This document shows positions 31,816 to 44,555 of a stretch of 64,000 nt of DNA, in pieces. This DNA comes from Melampsora larici-populina 98AG31 (lineage: Eukaryota > Basidiomycota > Pucciniomycetes > Pucciniales > Melampsoraceae), in NCBI RefSeq assembly GCF_000204055.1, contig NW_006768791.1, forward strand, positions 780,161 to 844,160, written 5' to 3'. The translations under genes and the position numbers were made by a program. Within the stretch, counting starts at the first letter, position 1, and every line of letters starts with the position of its first letter. The notes under the pieces are model-generated. The model searched no databases, had not been told where the DNA came from, and worked only from the letters and a program-made list of their open reading frames with translations.

Positions 31816-34800
31816 AGGTTGTGCCTACCCTGAGCCAACAGGTGGAACTTGAGGACATACAATTAGGAGCTAGTGATATTAACTTGTGCAATGTAAAAGA
31901 TCCTCGTTTATTTCTGCGTACCACTATTTCTCTGTCCCAAGTTCCCTGCGCCACACCACATCAAAATTTTCTTACTTTTAAGCCTTTATTCTTGATTGAC
32001 TCTGGAGCCACCCATAATGTGTTGAGCGAGTCATTCTGTAAGAAGGTCGGACTACTCCCTTATGCGGTGAAGACCAGTCGAGTAGTCACTGGATTTGATG
32101 GCTCACAAAGCCATTCCTCATATGAAGCTCAACTCCACTTCAAGACCAGCAATCGTCCCACAACTTTTATCATTACGAAATTGAAAGACTCTTACGACGG
32201 TATATTAGGAATACCCTGGATCAAGGCCAACCACCACATCATCAACTGGAGTAGCGGTTCAATTTACGAAAATCTTCATGATATTGCAGCTGTTTCCAAC
32301 ACAGTTTTGTCTAATCTGCCAAAACCCTTACAGGACCCCAACGTGGAACCCGTAAGGGATACTAGGAAAATTGACAAGGGGATGTGTGTCAGTAATTACG
32401 CGTTAACATCCCCGCAATGTGAGTACGATCTGCTATTCACACCTTCTAGATTGAAAAAAGTTGGTGACCACCTGTTTCCTCCAATATTACAGCATGAATC
32501 TATCGACACTTCGACTACGCTTTCGACCAACCTGTTAACGAAGCAACATTCACCAATCACCACCCAACTCGTAGACAACATGCCAACCACCAGGCCAATG
32601 ACTGACATTGCAACTGTAGCCGCAGTTTCGTCATACCCGACAAAACCCTTACAGGACCATGACGTGGAACCCGTAAGGGACGCTAGGAGCTTTGACGAGG
32701 GGATGCGTGTCTGTGAAGACACACTAGCATCCCCGCAATGTGAGTACGATGCAGTTCCTCCTCCATCAGCATTAGAAACAGTTGGCGACCACGTCTCTCC
32801 TTTGAAATTACAGCACAATGATCGACGAACTACCAACATGGACGAGACTAGCGATGACGAACCAAGTGACCAAACCAAACCTCCTGCAGCTGCTTTAGCA
32901 GTGTCGTCTTGTCCAAAAAAACCCTTACAGGACCCCGACGTGGAACCCGTAAGGGATGCTAGGCACAGTGACGAGGGGGATAGTATTATTCATACGATCA
33001 CGCCCCCGCAATGTGAGTGTAGTAACCCAATTGATCCTTTGCAACCCAAAACAGCTGGCCAGTGTGCATCTCTCCATGAATGTGACTCAACAGGTGTCGA
33101 CGCAGCGCCAGCAAAAGCATCATGGTCAACGTCTGCTCGACTTGCAGCTGATTTGAAACTTCAAACACCAACCAAAACGATAGAGGAAATGGTTCCGGCT
33201 TACTATCACTGTCACCTCAATATGTTTAAGAAATCTCATGCTCAACGATTACCTCCCCGAAGAAAGTACAATTTCAAAGTCGATTTGATACCGGGAGCCC
33301 AACCTCAGGCAGGAAGGATCATTCCACTGTCTCCTGCCGAAAATGAAGTACTTGAAAAGATGATCACCGAAGGCCTGGCGAACGGGACAATTAGGCGAAC
33401 GACTTCCCCTTGGGCTGCCCCTGTGTTATTCACAGGGAAGAAAGACGGAAATCTTAGACCGTGCTTTGACTACAGGAGGCTTAATTCCCTGACTGTCAAG
33501 AATAAATATCCTCTACCTCTTACTATGGATTTAGTAGATAGCCTACTAGATGCAGAGGATTTTACGAAACTTGACCTGCGTAATGCGTATGGGGATCTTC
33601 GAGTTGCTGAAGGGTATGAAGATATATTGGTGTTTATCTGTAAACATGGCCAATTCGCCCCACTAGTTATGCCTTTTGGGCCAACAGGTGCACCGGGGTA
33701 CTTTCAATTTTTCATACAGGATATACTTGTAGGAAGGATTGGAAGGGATACGGCTGCCTACCTTGATGACACCATGATCTATACAAAGAAAGGCGTACAT
33801 CATGAAGGAGCAGTGGACTCTGTCTTGGATGTTTTTGAGAAACATGATTTATGGTTAAAACCTGAAAAATGCGAATTTTCCAAGAAAGAAATTGAATATC
33901 TCGATTTAATTATATCTCGGAACAAAGTCAGGATGGACCCCACTAAGGTGAAGGTGGTTAAGGATTGGCCAGCCCCACGTAATGTCAATGAATTGCAAAG
34001 GTTTATTGGATTCTTGAACTTTTACCGAAGATTCATCGACCACTTCTCCAGCACAACCAGACCCTTACACAACTTAACCAAATTACAAACTTCGTTTGTG
34101 TGGGATGACAAGTGTGAATCGGCGTTCGAAGCATTAAAGACCTGTTTCACAACTGCTCCAATACTAAAGATTGCGGATCCGTACAAAGCATTCATACTTG
34201 AATGTGACTGTTTGGATTTTGCTCTTGGAGCCGTTCTGTCGCAGTACTCGGATGAAGATGGCGAACTACACCCAGTGGCCTACCTTTCGCGATCATTAGT
34301 TCAGGCTGAAAGGAACTATGAGATCTTCGACAAAGAACTACTGGCAATAGTAGCGTCTTTTAAAGAATGGCGCCATTATCTTGAAGGCAACCCAAATCGA
34401 CTAGAAGTAATTGTCTATACTGATCACCAAAACCTAGAAACCTTTATGACAAGTAAACAACTGACCAGGAGGCAAGCCCGATGGGCTGAGACTATGGGTT
34501 GTTTTGATTTTGTGAACAAATTTAGACCAGGAAAAAGCGCGACAAAACCGGACGCTCTATCCAGAAGACCAGATTTAAAGCCTGACGACAATGAAAACCT
34601 CACATTTGGTCAATTATTACGCCCCGAAAATATCACATCAGACACATTTCCAGTAGATTTGGATAGTTGTGAATTGTATTTCGAAGATGAAACAGTTAAT
34701 CTAGAGAATGCGGAACACTGGTTCGAAGTGGATGTATTGGGTATCACTGATATTGAAGTGGAGCATGGAGAGTCGAGTCAGGTCGAAAATTTAGGTGTCA

Positions 34801-36794
34801 AGACGGATAATGAGATTATTGAACTCATTAGGACTGCAAATCAGCAAGATCATTCAATGACCGAACTTATTAATGCAACCCTGAATCCAATGTCGTCCAC
34901 AGTAAAAAAGGCTACGAATAAGTACGAAGTACAGGATGGACTACTGTTTCTCAAAGGCAGAATTCAAGTACCGGACAACAACGAAATTAAATATCAGATT
35001 GTAAAGAGCCGTCACGACAGCCTATTGGCTGGACACCCTGGAAGGGCAAAGACGCTTAGTCTAGTCAAGAGGAGTTTCACATGGCCATCCATGAAAGCAT
35101 ATGTGAATAGGTATGTGGATGCTTGTGACTCATGCTTACGCGTAAAGTCATCTACAAAGAGGCCTTTCGGAACACTCGAACCTCTTCCGATCCCTGCTGG
35201 ACCCTGGACGGACATATCCTACGACCTTATCACCAAGTTACCGGAATCCAACGGGTTCGACAGTATTCTGACGGTTGTTGATCGACTAACAAAAATGGCA
35301 CATTTCCTTCCTTGTAAAGAGACTATGACCGCCAATGATCTTGCTGACATTATGATTAAGCACATATGGAAGTTGCACGGCACCCCCAAAACCATTATTT
35401 CAGACAGGGGTACGATTTTCATATCTCAGATTACTCAAGAATTGGACAAACGGCTCGGTATCAAACTACACCCATCAACAGCTTTTCACCCAAGAACCGA
35501 CGGACAAAGTGAGATACAGTCAAACCTGTGCAAATGCATAATTTGGGTGGACGAGTTTTTCTATGCAATTTGACCGTTCATTCATTTGCACAGGTTTTCT
35601 GTTAATGCATAACTTTATGCATTATGGTCATAGTGCATAAAAATATGCATTATGACCACGCTCAACAAAACCAAAAAAGTTATCTGTATGTATTGGGTCT
35701 TTCAAAGGAGGCAACAAGTGCGGCGTGTATTGTAGATGCATACAATGATCCTTAAAAATCAAGTTCAGGAAGTTCTATGAGATGTACAAATGTACAGCTT
35801 GCTCATTTGACAAATTTTTGTCTCCCAAATCGCAGGAAGCCCCAGGGCCGGCCCCGGGGCTTTATGCATTATGACCACCAACATATGGATTTTTCTGCCA
35901 AAAGGCTATTCAGTATTATATTATGCATTAATCTGAATTTTGGCCCGCACCAGCTTGGTGGAACCCAAGCCTTATGCATCTGCACAGGTATGCATTTGCA
36001 CAGGTTTGACTGTAGTGAATAAAGTCATTGAACAATACTTACGCCATTTTGTACAATACAAACAGGACAATTGGGAGCCCCTCCTTTCAACAGCAGAATT
36101 TGCTTATAACAATAAGGACCACGAAGCTACAGGTGTCTCTCCCTTCATGGCGAACTATGGGTTTAATCCGATATTCAACAGAGTCCCTTCGAACAAGCAA
36201 TGCATTCCAATAGTAGAAGACAGGCTAAGATTAATAACTGAAGTGCAACACGAACTGACAAACTATTTGGAATTGAATCAGGAAACGATGAAAAATCAAT
36301 TCAATAAACACGTTGAAGAAACACCGGAGTGGAAGATAGGTGATCAGGTGTGGTTAAACAGTAGGAATATTTCGACCACCAGACCTAGCCCGAAACTAGA
36401 TCACAGATGGCTAGGCCCGTTTGATATCATCAAGAGAGTATCGACGTCGGCGTATGAACTCAGATTACCATTATCAATGAAAGGAATTCATCCGGTTTTT
36501 CACGTTTCTCTACTTTGTAAGAATGTTACTGACACCATTGACGAGCGCAGACAGGTTACACCACCGCCGATAGAAATCAATGGAGAGAATGAATACAAGG
36601 TAGCAGAAATTTTGGATAGAAGGACAAGGTACAACAAATTAGAGTATTTAGTTAGTTGGAAAGGTTTTAACTCAAGTCACAATTCATGGGAACCATTACG
36701 CAATTTGAATAACTGTCAAGATTTAATAAACAAATTTGAATTAAGATTTAATAAGGTTGTTTCAAATGGCAAAAGGCACAGGAGAAGAAAGTGA
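31812..36794 (+). pseudogene. Ty3 pol polyprotein, interrupted in integrase
   Basis: Domains in order: protease with LIDSGATHNV (about residue 63); a long linker with three repeated KPLQDxxVEPVRDxR blocks; reverse transcriptase with YLDDTMIY (about 650) and MPFGPTGAPGYFQ; RNase H with ECDCLDFALGAVLS; an integrase zinc finger (H..GHPGR ... CDSCLRVK, about 1070-1110) and catalytic core (SYDLITKLPE, SDRGT, HPRTDGQSE); and a C-terminal chromodomain (EYKVAEILDRRTRYNKLEYL, VSWKGF, SWEP). The chromodomain identifies a chromovirus, which targets particular chromatin. The frame is continuous apart from the 496-bp MITE at 35517-36012; excising it plus one TA gives GQSEIVNKVIEQYL. So this copy was probably intact until that insertion and the 5' loss. 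Confidence 0.9.
35517..36012. mobile_element. Tc1/mariner (pogo-like) MITE, 496 bp
   Basis: Ends CAGTCAAACCTGTGCAAAT and ATTTGCACAGGTTTGACTG, perfect over 19 or more bp, with TA on both sides (35515-35516, 36013-36014). It contains several TATGCATTA/TAATGCATA words. TA duplication and CAGT termini indicate a pogo/Fot1-type non-autonomous element. Confidence 0.9.
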
Positions 36795-36888
36795 GAGGGC
36801 ATAGCTTTTTCCCAATGGGTTTTTTAATGCTGCCCGGGGAAGAACGCAGAGCTTGCAAGAGGGAGTTTGGGCGTTAAAAGGGGGATAA

Positions 36889-37076
36889 TGTTATAGGTCA
36901 CAGATGTTACAACAAGTGAAAGGAGGATCACATGTCACAGCTATCAGTCACTTATAGTTTTGTATTACATCATGTTGTATGACCTTCCTCATCCGACAAT
37001 CAACATCACAAGCTGATTGCTTGGTATTCTCAATCCTACATTCCCTCAAAGAGCCCCGTGAGATCAGTCCATAACA
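36889..37076 (+). repeat. Ty3 3' LTR, 188 bp
   Basis: Starts TGTTATAGGTCACAG directly after the polypurine tract and ends GATCAGTCCATAACA. The termini TGTTAT/ATAACA are a perfect 6-bp inverted repeat. No matching 5' LTR is present in the window. Confidence 0.8.
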
Positions 37077-37171
37077 TTAAGAGTGATTATTTCTGCAAAT
37101 TGTGATTAGGTTTTGTGTCTTCCCCGAGTAATGATTGTGCAATCTGTAGGTTTTGGCTGCTGAGGTTGTCC

Positions 37172-37484
37172 TGTGGTACGGTTAGGTATTGGGTTTTGTT
37201 GTTTTATACATATGTGAAGTTTGACATGATGAAAATTGATTTCTTGAAATTTTCATGTAATATTTGTGCCAAAGTGCCAAGTCAGTGGTTGATATTTGAG
37301 TTGTGGTCTGGAAATTGTGAAAACTTGCAGAAAGATAGGTTTTATCCCCAATACAGGCGGTTTCAGACCAGTATTGGGATTAAATCTGATGTTTATTCCA
37401 GTTTTGTCAATTTCTGACCCGGGGATGCTGAAATTTCGATTTTGAAATTTCAAGTTGTCACTTTGGCACATGTCGCATTCCGTA
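37172..37484. repeat. 313-bp inverted repeat, right arm
   Basis: Inverted partner of 22721-23033. It is followed directly by ATGATT (37485-37490), which also precedes the left arm. Confidence 0.9.
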
Positions 37485-37490
37485 ATGATT

Positions 37491-40400
37491 GTTTCATTTG
37501 GATCAAATTCTTGGATACTAAAAACAAAAAAATCACGACAAAGAGCAAACAGTTTTCAATAATGAATAGCCAGCTGGACTAACTTTCAAACTTGTTAGGT
37601 TGCAATCTTTTAAGTTGACAATTTAATCCTTGTGATCCAGAATTGCCCAAACTGTGTAAAGAGAACCCAAAAAGAAACTTGGTGACATGATCAACAATAA
37701 TTCGGATGATTTTGAAAGAAAAATTACTTTCCTTGGTCTTGATTTAAAAAGATTCAACTTAAAAGAAAGTTTTTGAATTTGAGTGATTCCAATTTACCAC
37801 ATCCCAAATACCAACTATGTAACTGATATGAATATGATCACAAAGTAAGAAAAAATATATCAGAAAATCTGGAAGTACTTGGAGTTTAAGGAAGAAGAAA
37901 CAGTTGATAGTAAGATTATCATTTGATTTGATTGGTTCAATAAATCTGTTTTAGGGTTTGGATAAACTGAATAACTTGACATAGTTGTTAATATTATCAA
38001 GATCGATCATCTTGACCTTGATAATGATTGATTAAGCTGGATCATTCAAGTTAAACAAGAACAGTAGAATCCAACAAAATAGACAAATTGAATTAAAATC
38101 AACAAATTGTTGAACTTCAGCTGAGGTCGACTACGTTTTGATCAGCCGAAGTTTCGCCCTGACTATGAATACAATCACATTTTCCTATCTCCCCACAACG
38201 GATCTTATTATCCACATATTACCATAAACTACTCGGCTTCTTGGCCTACAATGTATCTGCCATTTGCAACTATAATCTAACTCACGTCCCCGATTGTTAC
38301 TTCACTATGATAATTAGATCCAACTATGTAGTCAATTTTCAAACAAAGCAGTACAACATCGACACCCTATCATAACCGACTCACTTCGTTGGCCTACATT
38401 TTACGCACTATCGTCAACGATAATTTTAATTTTCCGTTCGATTGATACCAGCATACACACATTCCCATAATGGCGAGTCTCCTGGTGTATACTGAAGGGA
38501 CTACCCGGCGCTATTACTCACAACGACTTCAACTTTCCCGATAACTGCTTTTAATCAAGATACATCCATTACCATAACCAGCCGAAATCTGCGAATTATA
38601 TGCTTTAATAATTATTTTTAAATCTGTAATTCGTCTTTGCTAGCATATTCAAATAACTAATTTGCCGACTTTTCATTGTGCATTGCACGAACTCCTTCAG
38701 CATTGCCAGCGACTTCGAGTAAGAACGACATCTTACGACTTCCTTTTCACGCACTCCCATTTGGCAGTTATTCACAAACTAATCATCGCGATCCCCAAAT
38801 TGATTTGCTTATACAAGTTCGGAACCACCTGGCTGGACTCCTGAATTGGTAAATGACTTTCTTTGAGCACAACTACTATATATATATTGCTCATATACGT
38901 CCTCCAATTGCTACTCTTCCCGTTGATTTGCCTAACTCCCATAAATCCATAATCTGGTCCCCTATCTTGCCCCGTTCTTCAATTTAATCACTCAGCCGCA
39001 GTCCTCTTTCAACCCATCTCTATCATCAAATTCATCGATACTACTAAGCTAAGGTGCGTAACTAGGTCCGCCCACCAGTTGGTCTCAATAAAATAAGCCA
39101 GCTAACTGCCATGTATTTTACATTCATACAATTCACTACTTCACTCGGCACGGCAATGTATTTCATTAAAGACCTGATGCCTACATCCCCGCCTATCGTC
39201 ACTCAAGTACTGTACATTTCAGGTATCTTTCATAGAGGAAAGAACGTACGTTCTATTTTAGACTAATAGGTCCTTCGACCGAATTGATTACACTAATACC
39301 AGTCCTCAGGTATCGTCTTTCAATAGTTCAATACCGAGGCAGGAGAATGCTACGGCGCCAATCAAATCGGAAAGAAAACACACTGGGTTTCCCGTCGGGA
39401 ATTGCCCAATGCATGTCACTGTCAATGACAACAACAAGCGTCGACCGAATTCTAATTGTGACACCACCCAAGATTCAACTACGATTTGCGCTAATACCAT
39501 TAATTGAGCTAAGATGTAAGTCCAACTTCAGCTTACTGCACATATCAATTTTATCGACTGCACCAAACTGAGCAATCATGTTCAATTCCCGACAGTCAAT
39601 TCTACAACAAGAGTTAATTGTCAGCATTCGGTATTGTTTTCGCCTCAAACAACAAAGTGACAACTGAATTCCACTTATACAGAATAGTAATGTATTCTTA
39701 TCTACTCTGCTACAGCAGGCAAATGTAACAGTCAATTTGTTTGTCATATAAGTGACGAGGTACTTACAAACTAGCTCATCGGTCATAAGAGTACTGAGCT
39801 CGTTGATTTCCTTTGTTTTCTACTCCCTACAATACTTTTGATGTAATGGTTTTTTTATCAATTTCCAATCGCAATCCAAGCATAAAGAACTACTACTCTA
39901 AAACAATTGAAACTTTTGAACACATTTGTACTTCAATGCCTAAGCACTGTCACTCTCAACAAGACCAGCTCACACATCGGCAGAAACATGATAATGCACT
40001 TCCCCTTGCAGCCATAAATAATCTTCCTCGTGTTTGTTTGAAAGACAATGTAAGTGAATTGGTTGTTTGTCAGAAATAATTCAGGCCGCCAATTGCCAGT
40101 TAATTCCCCGTTATACGCACTCGAATTTACGAGTTAAGTATATCAACTAATTACCCCTATAAAAACAATTTTATACTCTATACGTACCAATCAATAAACA
40201 GTTAAAACAACAGTCAGTCAAAAATAGACGGCAAGTCTAATGAATTACTATTACCAAGAAAGGAGGTTATAATAAAAATTACAAATAATGACTCATGCTT
40301 CACATACACCTCAACCTGTTGTGCAAACGGAAAGTCTATTTTTGTATGATTTGCAACTTGCCGCTAAAACTCACGGCCAAGGAGTAACTTCCACCTAGAA

Positions 40401-43400
40401 GAATTAATTCACTCACAAAGTGCACAAAAAACTCGCAAATATTACGTTACCCGCTCCACCGATTATCTCCACGACCATTTTACAATCTATACGTTTTCCC
40501 CACTACACAGACCGAGTAGCAAGTTAAACAGCGTCCTGCAAAGGTCGCGAATCACTATTTTGCAAAATCCGCTAATTACCGGGGCCAAATTTAAACCATC
40601 GTAAGCAGGGCGCTATCGATACGACTTGCCACTAATCTTGGCTCAAGGTAATTACTCAAACAATACGTCGTACTGATACACCCGAGCCACGGAACAATGA
40701 GGCAACTCGCCAAAAAACTCACCAAACGCACTTATTAAGAGAACAACAGCCGCGGTATGAACACGAAGTTGTCCAATAACTCGGCAACCTCACGAAATAT
40801 GATTTACATTTGAAAACCAACACCTCAAACAATAATACCCAGCTTTGACTTCGCAGCATTCATCAAATTAGGCGAGAAACTATTCAATCGTAAATTATTT
40901 TTTAGCAGTAAACTCGATCACTTATCTCAGAGCTTGAACTCATAATAAGTTGGTTAGAAAACGATTTATCACCCAAATTCTTATAGCGGTTTCAATTCAA
41001 TAATGTTGCATTTCATTTAAAACTTGTATTGGTTTGTGAGGTACAATGGTTTTTTGAACGAATCAATTTCATGTTTTGGTGGATAAGGTAAATGAGACTT
41101 TTGGATCAACTTTGATAAGGCTGAGAAAGCCAGGGTGCGTCTACTTCACCACGGGTAGATCATATCCAAACTTGTTGAATCATGCAGTTGCAATCGTACC
41201 TCCACAAAGAATGAAAAAATCGAAATTTAGTCAAATTGAAAGAAGTATAGAGTATTAATTTTTGAAACACCTGAAATAGATTCACCTGCAATGATTGGAA
41301 ATATTAGCAACTATTGGATTCAGTAGACAAAGTGAATCAGTAATCGAAGTTGAATGAGATGAATTTTTGGATTGAACTGAAAGATAAAGGATTGAACCGA
41401 TTGATAAATTAGATAATGAGAATAAAGTGGATGTAAAAGATTGTTAGGTAAAAGTAAGTAAGTAAACGTGTAAAACAATTTGTATCATGATGGTAAAGTG
41501 AACCAATTCTTGATGAAGAAGATAAGACAGAATTGGAATGAACTTGATAACCTAGGATCAATCACTTCAATCGATTACTTCAATCACGATAAACTTACAA
41601 TCAAAATCAACCAAGTTAAAAAGCTAGGAATTAAACCAAATTCAGGATTCATAATTGATCGATCAGACTCCAGAGTGAAGGTATGTGATTGATCAGGGTT
41701 TCCTAAAAAAAGGTGGCAAAGCCTATTGAAAACTCAATCAGCACAATTATCAAATCAGCCTGTAAGTTTTGAAGGCAATTGAAAATACTCACGTACAAAG
41801 GCTGCTCATGTCCATGATGCTAAAGTTGAGCAAAACGCACGCCCGCCAAGAAGGTGACTGGTGTCATGTTGGTTTCTCGATATGTAATAGTGCCAACTGG
41901 CAGAGGTTTATAAGGGAATTGAAAGTAATTCTCCCGAAGCCAAAACTTCGGCTGGTCAAAACTGGGATTTCTACGGCTAAAACGCGAACAATTTGTCGAT
42001 TGTGTTTGCATTTGTCGATTTTGTTGGAATTCACTGTTCGCCTTCAACATGAATGATGATGATTCCAATGCTGACAATTGAATCGCTGGCAGTCAAACTT
42101 CCAGGTAAAGGTTCCACAGTGCGGACAAACGAGTGATCTAGATTACAAAAGAGTAACGTGTCAGATTTTATAATCAATGTATGGCAAGTAGATAAGTCGA
42201 TTTGGGAATTAAGGACGCTGTGGTTTGATTTGAAATTGGTGATTACCAAGAGCATGCACAATACTACGTGCAGTCAAGCTTTTGACATTGCTCAGTGACT
42301 CGGATAGTGAATCCGATTGTGACCTGGATTCCGAGTCAAGTAATGATTTTGAAAGTGGTTCAAAAAGACTTGCATTGTGCTTTGGACATGGAGTTAGATT
42401 GATTGTTGGATTGATCCTTAACGGAGCATTGGATTGGTTGTTTGATTGATCAATTGTGAAAAAAATTGAGCTGATTGCTCTATTGATTTTCAAACAGAGC
42501 ATTGGATTTATTTTTTGATTGATTGCTAGATCAATGGTTGAATTGATGTTTAGATTGATCGTCGAAAAGAGAATTGAAATGATGGTTTGATTGAGTAGAT
42601 AAATTCTTCTGAAACGTTGCAATCGCTAAGCCAAGTGACCTAGGAAATGCAGGTAGGATTGCTGAGGTTGTAACTTTAAGTTATTTTCTAGGAAACGCAC
42701 CATCTTTAGAGCGAAAGCCTCGAATGAAAGCCAAACACGACCTGGGGATCAAGGCCTTTAAAGCTTCCGCAAGATATAAGACCGACTCAATAGGTTTTGG
42801 AAGGACAATCTGTTGATTGGCCCGAGGTGATCGCCTGTAATGTGAACCTCAATCCTGCTTTTCAGAATCGAATGAATGAATAAAATAATGCTGATTGGGG
42901 CCGAGTTGAGTGTGGGAATTGAACCTCGAAGAAGAGATTAGCAAATCATACACATCTATCGTCAATTCCGAAGTCCTCAACGCCAGAGTTATCACAAGAT
43001 CAAATGTGATTGTGACTCATGAGAGATCTTGATGATATATATACTGGTCCAGTAGATAAATCTCTGAGTGAAAACTTGGGACAATCTGAAAGGCAAGGAA
43101 AAACAGTTAGTTCTCTATTTCAAATTAATAGATGAATCGAATATTCGGATTCAGGAAGATTGACGATGGAAGGCTTGATTTGATCAGGAAAAAGGTACTT
43201 ACTATTGAGTAAGAGGATAAATTTTGATTTAGTGAGCAGATCGAGCTGCATTGAGCAAAATGTTGGATTTGGATTGAATTGAAAAGCTGATTTGGATGAA
43301 GCAAAAGATCGGGTTTGATCCTTGATTAATTGTAAGGACTACGGTTGTAGTCAAAACTCAACAGTTTTACTACAGCGTCTCGAATCGGAGAATTGGTTCT

Positions 43401-44242
43401 TAGTTAACTTTTAGCGAAGTTTCTTAAGTTGAGCGTCTCAAATCGGAGATGTAAGGAAAGTAAAAAGAGGATGCGAACGGCGTTATCTCTCTGGAGCGTC
43501 GACAAAGAAAGAAGAGGTAAAGAATATAGTTATTCTGATAAGGAAAAGAGCAAACAGAATGAGAACAGATACAAGCTATATATATTTGTAATATAAATCT
43601 AACTACGTCATTACAAAATGGTTCCTTGTTCCTGATTAGTCATTTGCTGTACAACATGCATTACGTGTTAAGCTGCTTATTCCTAAGTGGTTTTCTAAAA
43701 CCATATCATCACTTCCATGATCATGACATTAATAGAATCATGATTCATGTGAGGCCCATGCTTACATAGGAGCAACCTTCAGGAAAGTCGGCTAGGGGAG
43801 GATTATTGCAAAGTTGGATTGGCAGACAAGGTGCAAAGAGGCAAAGAAGCCAGCAGATGATTGGGATCTTGAATGAAGGGATCCACAAATGAATCTTGGA
43901 TTGATTTCTGACCCATGTGCAAGACTCAGAAATTGCACTAAAGGTGAATTTTGTCCAGGTTTGTGCGAATTGCTTGGCTTTAATACGAAATGATGGTTAG
44001 TCAATATATGGATAAACTAATTCATAGTTGTCCTTTAACTTGTGATGAATGATGACAATGATGAATGAAATGGTTAATGTGTTACCGAGGAACTTACGAT
44101 TATATTTGAGAGATCGAGTGAAGCTCGCTTGGCTGTAACTTCGGTTGGTTGAAACATTAGTTTGTTCAGCGGAATCAGTGGAGGTTTTGGACAATTTGTC
44201 AATTTTGTTCAATTTCGTTGTTTACCTTTAACTTGAATGATG
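37491..44242. other. 6.7 kb without a supportable gene
   Basis: AT-rich sequence with only short, stop-dense frames. From about 41300 to 42600 it is low-complexity, with TTGATTGA/GATTGAAT words. Segments near 41920-42060 and 44090-44235 are diverged copies of each other (both contain ACAATTTGTC, then CAAC/AACTTGAATGATGAT). This suggests decayed LTR or other repeat material. No motif allowed a family call. Confidence 0.45.
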
Positions 44243-44555
44243 ATATTATTAACACCTCACAAGTTAATAAATATACCTAATGAATAATACCAAACAAGTA
44301 TTAGGGCCCGTTTGGTGGAGCTTACAGAATTTCGTACCCTTTAAAAGGTACGAACTTTCTGACCCCGGAAAGTCGATTTTCGTTATAAGTTGACTTTTTG
44401 TCAAAAGTCAACTTATAAGTAACAAAAAGCTGTAATTCATTTGGCAGCCAAAAGCGGAAAAGCTTGTTGACCGCTCAAAATTCAACTTATTTTTCTAAAT
44501 CATCCATCTCCTCAGTCATCACGACTCAAACCATCACCTTTTTACATCAGGACAT

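Larger units (their letters stand above)
31680..37076 (+). mobile_element. Ty3 (chromovirus) LTR retrotransposon, 5'-truncated
   Basis: From the end of gag through pol to a 3' LTR. The 5' LTR and most of gag are absent; the element begins at the fold-back element's edge. A polypurine tract AAAAGGGGGA lies at 36877-36886, directly before the 3' LTR. The integrase region is interrupted by a TA-flanked MITE. Confidence 0.85.
22721..37484. mobile_element. Candidate 14.8-kb unit bounded by 313-bp inverted repeats
   Basis: The outer ends read TACGGAATGC at the left and GCATTCCGTA at the right. The 313-bp arms (22721-23033 and 37172-37484) are inverted, equal in length and about 93% identical. ATGATT occurs immediately outside both (22715-22720, 37485-37490), as a 6-bp target-site duplication would. 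Inside are the alpha-kinase gene, the TET/JBP-like gene, an unknown gene, a fold-back element and a truncated Ty3 element. I see no transposase that clearly belongs to the unit, so it may be non-autonomous, or its mobility gene may be the unknown ORF or be missing. The assembly gap at 31131-31391 is a caveat. Confidence 0.5.

Noticed and set aside
32396..32878. 160-codon minus-strand frame within Ty3 pol
   Set aside because: Shadow of the repeated pol linker on the other strand.
37491..44242. Several 60-100-codon frames in the AT-rich region
   Set aside because: Low-complexity or stop-bounded frames without motifs or splice logic.
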